Positions 26,441 through 39,100 of a stretch of DNA of 64,000 nt are shown here, piece after piece; position 1 is the first letter of the stretch; the number at the start of each line of letters is the position of its first letter. The notes below the pieces were generated by a model. It did not search any database. It saw only the letters and a program-made list of their open reading frames with translations, and was not told the origin of the DNA. This DNA is from Moringa oleifera (Eukaryota; Streptophyta; Magnoliopsida; Brassicales; Moringaceae), in the NCBI GenBank assembly GCA_021397835.1, contig JAJFZO010000191.1:3167001-3231000 (forward strand). Direction: 5' to 3'. A program made the position numbers and the translations under genes.

Positions 26441-27346
26441 ATTATAGTTTTGTCAAGCACAGAAGCAGAATATGTAGCAATAATTGAGAGTTTCAAAGAG
26501 GAAATCTAATTGCATGGATCAGCAAAAAAATTGGAATTGCATAGTTGAAATATGATTTTATTTTCAAATAGCCAGTTAGCAATACACTTGTACAAGAATC
26601 TAATTCACTATAAGCGTATCAAACATTTTGATGTTAAGTACCATTTCATAAGAGAGAATAAAGAATAACTACTTCAAACTGAAAAAGATTGAAATTAAAG
26701 ATAACCTTTCAAATATGGCCATAAAGACTTTTTTTTTTGTTTAGAAAGTTACAAAGATGTAAGGAGCTGCTAAGGATAGGCATTGGATGATGATTTGGTT
26801 TTATTTTGTGATGTAGCAAAGTTTGCTTCGATACCACTTTTAGCTGAATCAAAACGTAAAATGTTGTTAAATTAAGGTGGAGAATGTTGCTGAAAGTGAT
26901 CTAGCAAAAATTACAAAAAAAAAAAAAAAATGAAAGCATGATGCTTTGCTCAAATACAATTGGCTTAGCTAGACTTAATAAGTTATAAAACCACTCAAGA
27001 AACTTCACGTGTATTAATGAAGTTGCCAATTGGATTTTAGTTAAGCCACATTAACAAAAACATCCTTACAAACTAGTATAAAAGCTGATTATGTAGGACT
27101 GAATAATGGTATCTATTTTTGATCAAATTGAGAGGAATAAAGAAGAATTCACTAAGAGATTGTAACATAGCATTGACAATCTATTTAGAGATAAGTTAAT
27201 CTGTAAATGATTTGAGGGGTATTATTTTTTGCTTGGGTAGAATTTTGTTTGCTAATTACAAGGTGCATTCTTGTTCTTTTCTCTTGCAAAAATCTTGTAT
27301 TAATACTTTTTTTAAAACATTACGGGTTGATTAATTCCACTACTCA
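26441..27346 (+). mobile_element. Decayed 3' end of a Ty1/copia retrotransposon
   Basis: From 26441 the + strand encodes a broken copia RNase H: LSSTEAEYVA, a stop where the usual tryptophan region follows, an SQLAIHL motif and a KHFDVKYHFIRE motif, ending near 26660. Downstream, an in-frame KLQRCKELL-like tail is followed by a purine tract (26874-26884) and TGTTGCTG at 26885, the usual position and start of a 3' LTR. The LTR end is set loosely near 27346. No gag, integrase or 5' LTR lies upstream. Stops show it is inactive. Confidence 0.7.
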
Positions 27347-27389
27347 TTTTGATTTTTTTTTTTAGTAAGATAACTGATCAAGAAGTGTT

Positions 27390-27740
27390 CAAGATTTGAT
27401 TGTCAAAAAATTTAAAAAATTAGGATATTTAAATTAAAAATTTTAAATAACAAATTTTGACTTAAAATTTTTTATAAATATAAATAAATATTTAAGCCAC
27501 CATCATAAAAAAAATTCATAATTTTTTTAGTACTAAATATATATATATATATATATATTTCAATTTATAATATCAAAATTTTTAAAATAATATAATTATT
27601 TAAAAAATTACAAAATTTTTTGTGACGATAACTTAAATGTTTCTTTACATTTATGAAAAAATTTTAAGTCAAAATTCGTTGTATAAGATCTTTATGTTGA
27701 ATGACTCTAATTTTTAAATTTTTTGATAAGGTTCAATTTA
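27390..27740. repeat. AT-rich fold-back (inverted) repeat
   Basis: The left arm (about 27390-27530) and the reverse complement of the right arm (about 27600-27740) share imperfect blocks such as AATTTTGACTTAAAATTTTTT and ATTTAAG followed by a CATCATAA/CGTCACAA-like run. An (AT)n tract (27537-27558) lies in the loop. The arm sequence also occurs inside the MITE at 58076-58617, so this is a rearranged member of the same family. Confidence 0.65.
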
Positions 27741-27829
27741 GACCAAATTAACAGATGATTTGTCACTTTTTAAATATAAAGATTTGACTAATAACATGCG
27801 GTAAACGTCAAAGTTTTATGAGATCGTTA

Positions 27830-28330
27830 TGATAAAATAAATTATGATTAAATTTTTTAATTTTATGATATTTGAAAAGTATTTTATTTTTTAAAAACTA
27901 TTTATCAAAAATGAATTAAATTTATTTTATAAACATCTAAAATCAAATTAATTAAATGTTTTTTATTGTAAAAGATAAACTATTTCTAAGAAGCAAAATG
28001 AGCATAACTCAAATTTTTCGTACTTTCAAAACAATGTAGAGTCAACTTTTCCTATCACCCACTTCTTTCTCACATTTTTTTTCTTATTCCTTACCTTTTT
28101 TTTTTTTCCTCTTTTTTGTAACTAAGGCATCAAACTCTTTCCTTCATTATTTGAAACTTATTTTATATCATTTTTTTTTTTTTTTGCATTTAATCTAGAT
28201 TGAAGTACAAAAATGAGATTTTGAAATATTTGGCTTCATTCAAAGGCATTTAATGCGAGAAATAACTAATGTTGAAGCTTTTTTTGAAATGGTTTCAATG
28301 AGCAAAATTATAAGTAGAAACCCACAACCA

Positions 28331-28364
<34 letters not shown>

Positions 28365-31300
28365 TTGAGTTTCTCCTTTGCATTACTTGTATAATGATGT
28401 GTGTAAGTTATTGTTTTCTTAGTCATTCGAAGTTTTGATGCGGTACAAGTACGGATTCCACCCACCCAAGAGGCATGAGTTTGTTACAATGGTATGTGTA
28501 TGCTTTATCACCAAAATTCAGATAAAACTTAAATAAAACCCAAGAGCACAATATGAAAACAAATAAAATGAAAGTTTATTTTGCCATGTTTTCTTAGCAA
28601 GGTTCGAGTTTCATATTAAAGTTACATGAAATGAGTGGTTATTAGGAAGTTTTAGTGTTAGTTAGTGACGTTAAATCAATTACAAATGTATTATGTAATT
28701 GCATGTAGTTTTAGGTACATGTTATTTTGACTATCTGATTACATAGTAACTTATTATGTCACATAATGAATTATTATTAATGATAGTGAATTATCATTAA
28801 GTGAGTATAAAAAAAATAAAATCGCACTTCAATATTTAGAAATCCTTAATTATATGCTACATTTTTTCATGTTGACGAATTACTACATTGATGTGGCAAA
28901 ATTATTGTTAGTGACTTAATACAAATTATGGTAACTTAATATAGTATGATAATATATTATCTATTTTTCATAATGAGTTATTATTTTTGAAACAACATGC
29001 ATTTCATATAGATTATTACTATATGAATAATGAATATCTTGTTTATGATGTAAGATAGTCAACGAGATTCGAGTAACACTATCCTTTGATGAAGTTATTA
29101 ATCACAATCGACAGACTTACCCAAATTACTGAACCCATCAAGAATGATATATTGTTTTATAACTAATTATTTTGTTCTCACTAATTATTTTGTAATAGCA
29201 TTTAATAGTAGCTTGGATTGAAAATATGTAACAATAATGAAATTATTTCAGCAGATTATTAGTGACATATTATAGTCTCATAGTGTAAGTGTATATATCA
29301 TAATATATTAACTTCGTATATAATGCTTTATAGTTGCTAATTAATAAAATTGTGTAATGTGACATTCTAAAATATACTTATTATACCTAAAATTTAACAT
29401 ATCCAAAATAACCACCCAGTTTTTATTTCATTAAAATAGCCAATGACATTACGAAATCATTGTTAATATCAACATGCTTAAAATGATCATTAAGGTTTTA
29501 TTTAATTAAAATAAAAACAACATAACCTAAAAATTGTATCTAATTTTCAACTTATCAACATTATCACGCTAACCGCTAATTTATCATATTGAATGATATT
29601 TAACCATCAATTTGTGAGGTTTTATAAATTCACTATTAAATTAATTATCAACATGTTCACACTGTTAAACTAATTGCTATGTAATTTTTTTTAATAAAAA
29701 AGTTGTCACACTAATTATTCATAATGTACATAATATTAAACATCCTCTCAATTAACATATATTATTTTTGCGATTGATTGACTTTCTAATTCATTCAATG
29801 TCTTGCTCAAAAAAATGCATTTGAAAGTCTTTCATAAAGATTTTTATGTAACATAAATAGAATACTTCATAAATATCTTTAATAACAAATACAATATTAT
29901 ATTTTACAACAATGAATTAGTAGCGTGTAAATCATATTGAATTTAGAATAGTTAAAAAAGAATAAAACACTTACTCCTTTTATTATGAAAGTTTTTTTCT
30001 TGAAAATGAACTTATAAGAGATGTCAACATTTAGTAAACCAGGGTTAATAAATTCTTTTTTCACTAGGAGGCTCAATGAATTCTCTTTAGGTTAGAATGA
30101 TTCTTTTGCATTCTTCAAGTGCCATTGTGATCATTCAAATTAATAAAAATCACAATATTATACAAGTAACTACGAGTCAATGTCCACATCTAAACAGCTA
30201 TGTTTATACATAAGTTATTATAGATGTCAACTAAGCCTACTTAGTTATATTCCGCATATAAATTATTATGTAAGTTATACAAATTACGATGCATGTCAAC
30301 TAAGTTACTGTTGCTCACTATTTAATATCTAGTTAACTATGCTTCACATATAAATTACTAGCAAACGTATAATTTACCATGCATTTTAACAAAGTCACTA
30401 TTACTCACTGTTCAAAAATTCTTAAGTCATTATGTATATTTAATAAGTCATTGAATTTAATTAATATATCACTATGCATATTTATAAGTTATTATGCTTA
30501 ATTATTAAAAATTATGTCCGTTTAGTTAGTCATTATGCTTATTTAATAAGTTGGTATATATTCCTAGTAAGTCATTATTAATTATGCCAAACTAAATATA
30601 CATTACTAAAATAAATTATGCAAAACATAATTGTACTAATAAAAAAATTATGCAAAAGTATAAAATTTAATTAAAAAATCAATAACTTACATTAAAGTAA
30701 AATCAATTCATTGAATAAACTAAATTGTAACACGATTATCCTTGTAAATAGAATTTAACTCAACACTAGTAAATAAAAAAATTAATGTATCATAAAAAGA
30801 TTATGGATTATTTATATATAGTACCTTATAAGCACCGGTAATTTTCACAAACAGTTTTCTTGATTATACATACATAATATATTTTGTATTCAATATATTG
30901 TTGTATCTTTTTTTCAAGTTACAAGATTAGAAAATAAGAAAACAAATCAACATATAATAAAAAAATAAATCAACATAAAATAAAGAACTAAATAATTATA
31001 AAACAAAATGAAACAAATCAAGATAATTACAAAATAATAAATATGAAAAATCATTGATTTTCTTTATCCTGATCAAAACATCCTAATTTATCATTATTTT
31101 TCTTTTTTTGTTAACAAGTTATTACATTTATTTTTTTTTCCACTTCCACATACCCATTCAACATCATGAAAACAACACATAAATCATAGACCGTATTTAA
31201 AAAGCATGTACAATAAAAATTTGAATTTTTTAATTTATATTATATGCATAACTTATACCCAATTCAAGCAATGAGTGAATAAAAATAATACTTTTATGCC

Positions 31301-31960
31301 TTACTATAAAAGCGACTAATATGAAGAAATAACTAACCCACAAAAATCTTTTACAGCCAAGAGTAGTTTTTGAGTTTGTATTAAAGTTATGATAAGGAAG
31401 AGATGACACAGAGACAACATAGAATTTGTTGGTAACTCCATGAAAAACAAATGATCGATAAGGGTTTTGAATGATTTTTGGCTTCATGAAGAGATATGAT
31501 CGACGAAATGAAGCAAGGTAAGACATCGCGAATGCATTGAGATACTAATCTATTTAGTGTTTAAAATTAGGAATGTCAATAAAAAAAAAAAAGTGATTAT
31601 GAGAGAATCAATGAAAAAAATATAAGCGATTACGAGAAAAATGAATAATATATTTTTAAATTACGAAAGTGGATAATTTTAAATATAAATACATACAAAA
31701 ATATGAAATTCTTAAATAAAAAGATGATTTTGGTTATTGTCTAATAAAAAAATAATAAATACATTAAACATGACAAAAGTTATGAATATATAAAATTTAA
31801 AATAAGATAAAATTTTAAATAAAATTTAAAAATAATTTAATATTATTTTGATAAAAAATTAAAAATATATAAATTATTAATGTTGAACAATTTTGTAAAT
31901 AAAAATTATCAAAATTTTTTTAAAAAAAATGACATGCAGTGCAAATGTCCCTGATACGTC
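27830..31960. other. Gene-free AT-rich DNA, transposon-like
   Basis: No coding region is supported. (AT)n lies at 28333-28356. Between about 30170 and 30600 there are many imperfect copies of a short phrase around AAGTTATTATG and AAGTCATTATG, and similar phrases recur at 28700-29000. Such clustered short repeats resemble subterminal repeats of DNA transposons, but no termini or transposase were found. Confidence 0.5.
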
Positions 31961-31965
31961 CTATG

Positions 31966-31993
31966 TCCTACATCCTACATCCTACATCCTACA
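31966..31993 (+). repeat. Heptamer tandem repeat (TCCTACA) x4
   Basis: Four perfect copies of TCCTACA lie about 250 bases before the leader exon of the OB-fold gene. Confidence 0.95.
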
Positions 31994-32300
31994 GGTAGTT
32001 TCCCTTTCCCTTCAGATTTTACCCAACGGTCCAAGAGGCACAGTCCACATGGAGACAGTAACCAACTTCCCAAACAGACCCTTACTCTAGTTGCAGTTTC
32101 CGTTCAACTGGGAAGTTCGAGGCACAAGCAACACGTGTACAGTTAGGATCTGTCTTTAAACTCTAAAAGATCGACGGGCAATATTTATCTAAAAGCCTTT
32201 CCTCCTAAAAGCCGACTGTGACGGCTGCGTGTTCTCAATCTGTTGATCAGATCTATCTCTCTCTACCATCTGCAAATCGCCGCTGCTCGGCAAATCAAAG

Positions 32301-33479
32301 GTGACTTCTAACCTCGGATTTATCGATCCCGTTTTCTCTTCCACTACGGTTTAAGTCTTTCTATTACCGTCATGGTTATAAGTTTTTATCATTATTTATT
32401 ATGATTTTCTTTGCTTAAGCAAATGTGTTTTTTTTTTATTTGTGATGTTGGGTCTATTATTTACATTGTGATTGATTATATCCACCTCTTCTTTCGGTGG
32501 CCGTTAAATTCTAAAACTTTGAGAAACAAAATTAGGAATTGTTGTCAGTGTTGGTGGACGAACTCACTTGTAGCTGGAATACAGGTTAGGTAATGGGTGG
32601 AATTTATGTGTTGCCGTAGCAAATAATTGATATTACACTTGTTTGGCATTACAGTCCTAGATTATACCCAAATAAAATCGGTTTTCTAATGCATTATGTG
32701 GTTGATGAGTATATGCTTTTTTTTTTCCTTAGTTTTTGCTGTTTTTGCTTCTCAAGGATTGAAATTTTCAATCTGCAAAGCCAAATTGCTCTTATAGGTG
32801 CTGTTCTGTTGTGTTTTCAGGTTCCAACGATGAAAAGCCGTGCTTCTTACTTAATCTCCTCTAGATTTTCATTTTTTTTTTTCCCTGGAATAGAACTCCA
32901 GGTGTAATGGAAATTGAATTGCTGATTTATAGTTTGGGAGAGATGGATGTTGAAGTCATGAACTCTGTGTGCATTTTACTGCCTTCTATTCATTTTTTTT
33001 AGTCTTTATGTATGTGTGTGTGCGCGCGCGTGCGTGCGCGCGTTAGTTATCAGAGCTGCCTTCCGCTCATAAAAAAAAAAAGAAATAGAACAAATTGACT
33101 CTGGTATAATCCAAATAGTTGTGCTCATACAGTTGTACTGAGCTTGGATAACTTTGTGTTTCTCTCTGTTGCATCCCAGCAATGAAGATTTTAGATTTAC
33201 AATTTTAACTTTTGACTGCCTCTTTCTCCCTCCATCAAACGTCATTAATACATGGAGACATACACACACGCACACATGCATGCACTTAACACCTATTTTC
33301 TTAACTACCGTATGGAGAATAATTTCCTGTCAATTTAAAAGGAGTTTGTTCTTGGTCCCTCTCCTGGTGTGTGTTAGTTTTGCTGGATTCGGGAATTTTC
33401 ATTGCATTGTTGCTAATGCCTTTTTTTCTGGTGCTGTTTGCTGTTCTTCTCCTAAAATTTTATTCTCTAATCTTTTTAG
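32301..33479 (+). other. 5' UTR intron of OB-fold gene
   Basis: Donor AAAG/GTGACT at 32301 follows a G+C-richer leader (about 32200-32300) and acceptor TTTTTAG ends at 33479, eleven bases before the ATG of the OB-fold protein. The intron contains the TG/CG tract at 33009-33042. Confidence 0.6.
33009..33042. repeat. Alternating TG/CG purine-pyrimidine tract
   Basis: About 34 bases of TGTGTG followed by CGCGCG/TGCG lie in the leader intron. This is the sequence class that can adopt Z-DNA (established); no in vivo role is shown here. Confidence 0.9.
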
Positions 33480-33490
33480 GTTTGTCAATA

Positions 33491-36134
33491 ATGGCGGATT
33501 CAAAGCCTGGGTTGAGGAAACCAGTGTTTACTAAGGTTGATCAACTGCGTCCAGGTACTAGTGGGCACACCCTCACTGTGAAAATTGTCAGTACAAAGAT
33601 GGTATTGCAGAAAGGCCGTGCTGATGGTCCTCAAGTACGTCAGATGCGAATTGCTGAATGCCTGGTAGGAGATGAGACAGGAATGATAATCTTTACCGCT
33701 AGAAATGATCAAGGTATATATTTATTTGACTTATTGTGTGGCTTCCTTAAGTTAGGAGTAAATTGCTAATGTTTTATTTTTGGAATGGTTTGACTTTTAC
33801 TATCAATAGATTATTTTTCATTATCTGATATCTGATCAAAAATAGATTATTTTTCATGTAATACGTCACATGTGCATATCATTGCATTTTTTCTTTATGC
33901 GATCATGCTGTGTTTCATCCTTTTCTTTCTTTAACTTATGCACAACTGCTGGACATTTAAACTTATGGTTGTGACTGCAAGTAGTACTTGGTCAAGTATT
34001 TTTTGTTTAGTAGAGACTTACATGATTCATTGTGATCACGAAGGGGAAAATTTTGTGTGTTGTGAAAAAGTGATTCAAGTGGAGTAATGAACAGCATGAC
34101 AAAGATAACTCATTGGTTCCATGGATAGAAAAGGAAATAAAGACTGATGGCATTTGTTGCTTCCTGGCTCCAAAATTATTAAGAATCCTTGCATTGAGTT
34201 GAGGGGCTTCCATAGGGAACTATTTTTTAACTTCTAACAATCTTTATTATAGGATTTGAGTTATTCTTAACGGTCTGTTGTTTTTGGTTTTGATTAGAGT
34301 ATGGTTCTTCTAGTGTAGACAAATCTAATTCGTTTGCATTGTGGAGTAAACAATTTTCTTTTGCCATTTGTAAAGCCAACTGCAACTCTTCTACTTTGTC
34401 TATCTCCGTTTTCCATGTATTCTTGTAAGATTAGTTCAAAGTTTATGTGTTTAAACTGAACATGGGAACTAGGCTGAAGGCTTTTATAACATGTTTGGTG
34501 CTTACGAGATTTTTGTGGCATTTTCCAACATCTATCCTTGTTTTGGGGCTTTGTTGATATCTGCTTCTCAATGTACATGTTTGTCTTGGAAGTTTCAGCG
34601 AGTCTCTAACATGCAATTGGGATACGTTTTGTATATGCTTTTCTTCTTTTTTTTTTCCTTATGATTGATCATTTTAGAGTTTGAGGGATTCACTTAATTT
34701 CAATTACACATGAATTTGTTGAACCAGCGTGGGTTAAGTACCTCACTGCCTACTATAATTTTGTTATGGTAATTGTCCACATGAACTATAGTGGGCTGGA
34801 ACTAGTACTTGAACCGCTTGATGCTTCGAGGACCATGAGCATGTAATTTCTTTTAAGTAGTTTACTTGAGTTTATGACTTAATTCTACAATTGCATTCCT
34901 CTGCGGTCCTGTCATTTGTTCAGTTGCTGGATTTTTTATGTTGGAAACACTGTAGATTTGTATTCATTGCAGATGGTAAATGTCATTTATTGTGGTATGG
35001 AGCTCAATATGGTCTTTGTAATGTGCACGTTCTGTTATCTTTGCTCTGACAAATAATTTCCTTGCCTGCATAAGATTTAAAACTTGTCATAAAAAAAGGC
35101 CAGAAAAAGAAAAAGAAAAGAATGGAAATCATAAATCAAAATCTAGATGGATCCCTATCTTATCTCAATCCATGGAAATACCTATCTATGTGGATAGAAA
35201 TCCTTATATTAGTCAATCTAGACTATCCTCTACATGGATGGATACGTCCCTGTGAGCAACCATGCCAATTTTTATATGTTTTGGGGACATCCGTTTCCGC
35301 CCCAAAGAGGAAGGTCTAGATCTTCCAATCTTATGTTGTGAGGGATGTCGCCTATGTTAGGTCCATAAGATACCACAGCTTTGGGTGTCCTATGATTTAC
35401 CTCAGAATAATGAGTAGGTAATTCAGTCCTTTTGATTTTCCTCTTCAAAGAAAAGGGATGGGTGGTTGCAGAGCAATATCTTGAATTACTAAATAAAGAA
35501 GAGTTCTAAACTATAAGACTTCTTGTTTGAGTAGGAAGTTTTCGGTATTCCTTGTTTCTTCTCTTCAATAAGAATAGGGATCTGAAATGATGCAAATTGC
35601 CTCTGAACAAAAATAAAATTTTAAATTCTGATCAAAAAAAGAAATGTGAGTTCCTCTTATTCTGTTGGTCAGCGAAGGAACTACCTGAGCATACTTTTTT
35701 TGGATTAAACATTTCAGTAATGACTATAGAATCAGTCTTCTCTTTTGTAATTTAATTTTTGGACTGAATGAGAAACTTATTTATGATTATTGGGGATTTT
35801 TTTTAAGTGACTTTCCAAATACATTGGGAACCATAAACCATGAGTCAAAAAGTGTTGTTATTTGCGGCTATATTTTCTAATGTTCTATTCATGGGGGAAT
35901 TTTCGAGTGTTGCTGCAACTAATTATGTTGTCCTTTTTTTTAGTGGACTTGATGAAAGAGGGTGCTACTGTGATCCTTCGTAATGCAAAAATTGACATGT
36001 TCAAGGGATCAATGAGGCTTGCAGTGGACAAATGGGGTCGCGTTGAAGTCACTGAACCTGCCAGCTTCACTGTGAAGGAAGATAACAACCTCTCACTAAT
36101 TGAATATGAACTTGTTAACGTTATTGAAGAGTGA
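33491..36134 (+). CDS. OB-fold nucleic acid-binding protein (At4g28440/SOSS-B-like)
   Basis: Two coding exons, 33491-33713 and 35944-36134, joined within a Val codon, give 137 residues. The protein is a single OB-fold domain: the N-terminal part has FTKVDQLRPGTSGHTLTVKI, then RIAECLVGDETGMIIFTARN, VDLMKEGATVILRNAKIDMF, KGSMRLAVDKWGRVE and ending EYELVNVIEE. These match the small plant single-domain OB-fold family related to animal SOSS complex subunit B (hSSB1), which binds single-stranded DNA. A role in plant DNA repair or RNA binding is inference. The 2.2 kb intron between the coding exons contains a block of different composition at 35119-35600. A 5' UTR intron lies upstream. The start Met is the only one before the conserved domain that directly follows the splice acceptor. 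Confidence 0.9.
35119..35600. other. Block of different composition in the OB-fold gene intron, possibly organelle-derived
   Basis: This stretch is less AT-biased than the intron around it, lacks homopolymer runs and reads with the texture of organelle intergenic DNA (for example around the segment with TCCGCCCCAAAGAGG near 35300). I could not tie it to a named plastid or mitochondrial gene, so the origin is a guess. Confidence 0.25.
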
Positions 36135-39100
36135 CTTTTCTGGATGGTGTCCACTTCTCTGCTACATTGTGACCCAACAATAAAAACAACTCCAGCAAAG
36201 CATATTACTGTCGTTTATGGGGCATCCTATGTTCAAAATGCTCGTGAAAGTTCACTTAGGAAGAAATCTGGAAGCTAGTACTGCCCAAATGTCTTAACGT
36301 TTGCAGCAGATTCAGCGGAACCTTCTTGGTTGGACCTCCAAACAGATGGGGATGGCTGTAAATTAATGAGTTATAGCAGCTGGCTTTTGGAACTCGTTTT
36401 GGTTTGTCTACTTTTCTATTTATGTTGAACTGTAGCTTTTTTTTTTTTGGCCTGTTAGATCATACTTATAAGGTTAGTATTATAAAATGTACTCTGCTGA
36501 GAACTGTTTCTTACTTGCATGCTTTACATTTATCTTTTATCTATTCTGTTATTCCCACCAGCAACTGCATTTAAATATGCAAAATTGGAAAAATATGTTT
36601 ATTAGGGGAGCCAAGATGTCTTGTAGCATTGGCAGAGGTGATGAAATGGAACACTCTATAGCAGACAATTGTCTTTTGACAGTGGAAGCTCTTTTTGGCT
36701 CTAAACTCCCCCTCTCTTGGGTTACTTCTGCATGGTCCCAGATAAGCTTCACTAGGTAATCCAGGTTGACCATGAATCTAGGTTCCCAGAGCTCAAAGCT
36801 TACTGTTATACTCTAGGATAACATAAGGTAAGCATAGTAGTTTATTTCCCGTTTCATGCTGGTTGAGATGAGCTTCACTGAAATTCCAGAAGTTATGCCT
36901 TGGTGCTTCTTATTTGTCCTTAGGTGATCTCATAAGCTTCAACTAGTATTGCAGGAGACAAGGATTTGGTGGTCATGTTATGAGAGTTGCAGACTGGCCA
37001 TGTGGGTTAGGAGATTCGAATACTGTTGGTTTTTAACCGAAATTTGGCACTACCCTGCAAACAATCTTCAACATAAATCTGAAACAGATGTGATGATTTG
37101 AGGAAAAGATGATGACAAGGGGAAAAAAGTTGTACGGTAGCTTGTGGAAGTCTGTGAACCCTGTTGAACACTTGGTAGGGATTCTGAGGAGTGAAATTTT
37201 AATAACTTGAACTGTTGTTGTTTCCATTTCTCGACAACAGGAAAGATACACAGAAAGCAAGGGGAAAAAACAGTGTAGCTTATCCATTGTACCATAGCTT
37301 TTCTTGAGTCAGTGGCTTGGTTGTGTAGAAACAAGATCAGAAATAAGTGGAACATATGTTGTACGCAACTAATAGAAAATTCTATAGGGCCCTACTTATA
37401 CCACCTTCTTTGTCTGCTGATGGCCTGATACTGTAGGTCTCCTCTCCCATAAGCCTATGATTCCACTGAGAGAGGACCACTCACTCACATGGGTGATCAT
37501 GGAAAGAAAAGGCATTAGCACGATAAAAGAAGATGGCTCTCATTCTCTCCCTAACCCCATGGCAAACAAATCAAAAAAAAAAAGTGCATTTAGTTTGCAT
37601 TACGGATGCTTGATGTCACGTTAAGATATGTTCAACAGGCAATCCTTTAGAGTAGAGTTGGATGGATCGGAAGTGTCCGGACAATAACGTCTGTACGATT
37701 GAGCTTCTTTGATCACAAAGTCCTTTTCTCTTACAATGTTTTTGCGTTATAAATAAGCATCGATTTATAAGTTAATAATGAAAATTTTTTATTTTTTTTA
37801 TTTGTTATAAATTTTCAAAAAAAATGAGTCTTTTATTCATTAATCAGATTTTTTATCCAAATATACTGGTTAAAAAAAGAAAAAAACAAAACGGCATGAA
37901 CTTGCAGTACTTGTCATTTGTGATTAGCTTTTCATGTTTGTTTTCTTCTTCTATTTGTTTCATGTTTGTGACTCCCTTTACTCTGCAGACTTCTACCCCG
38001 AGATTACTGGACGCTCTCAGATGGTATAGGTAAAGGGAATGTTCTTGTGTTAGTTGATAATTTTTTTTTCTAAAGAAAAAAAAAGGTATAAAGTTGGCTG
38101 AATTATTAGTACTGCAGTGGCCACCTCTGTCTTGAGTGCTCCCTGGTTTATCCAATTCTAGTGCTTTGCTTTCTGGATGCAATGCTTCATTGTTCTTCAG
38201 CCTTCTCCACGTGGTTGTTGAACCCTTTATCCGAACTATCTTAAGGCCCCAGTGGAGCCTCTTGTGTAACTGTGGGGATCAATGCTTGACTTCTGTCACC
38301 TTGACGTAATTGCTTAGATAATTTAGTTTAAATCTCATTTCAACACACTTTTTAATGATTATGAACGATAGCTTAAATCAAATCAGTTTTAAAAATTGAA
38401 ACTTTTTGTAAAACTAGTCACTGGGTTATCCGAACGTTGCCTTATAGTAAGATTATTATATATTTTTCATTAGCATCTCATGGTTCTCCTTTGAGAACTT
38501 ATAAGACAAAACAGAAGAAAACGAAAGAAAACAGAGTTGATACTGTTGATGATCTCATCTACCTATCAAGCTTGGCGGATTCTTAAATCTGTGCACATTA
38601 AAGAATTCGATATCTGATCTGGTAGTTCTCGTTCCCCTCTTTCTTTCTTCATTGGTGCATAAGATCAGCAAGCTTTAATGTGGGATCAATCGCCAAAAGA
38701 AGCTAATAGAAAATAGTAAACCAATATACTTTCTTATGGATCATGATCACAGTTTCCCTTCTTTTATAAGGTGGAAGCTCATGATTCTTGTCATGTATCA
38801 AAAGACAGTAAAGCAGAATCTCTCAGTGCAAAAGCTAGGCTCTCTCCACTTGGGCTCATTTTATATGTTATTATCATTGAAATCAATGCTACTCCTTCAT
38901 TGAAAATCATAACTTGTCAGAAATTAGACTATTCAATTCAAAAGATTAGCATGTAACTTTTCAGAAGTTATTTTTGGCAGAGGAGGTGCTGTATATTATG
39001 AACTGGAGTTGCTGCAAAATGGGTAGAAAAATATCGTGCTAATTGTCTCATAAAAGACGCATAGCTATATTGGTTCTTATTCTTATTGATGTTAGCCTGG

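Noticed and set aside
30166..30600. Possible CRISPR-like array
   Set aside because: Repeats are imperfect and irregularly spaced, and the genome is plant nuclear; a transposon-type repeat cluster fits better.
36607..36630. String resembling miR169
   Set aside because: Several mismatches to the conserved core and no complementary star arm within 200 bases.
38771..38956. 61-codon plus-strand ORF
   Set aside because: No splice partner, no family and low-complexity hydrophobic composition; treated as chance.
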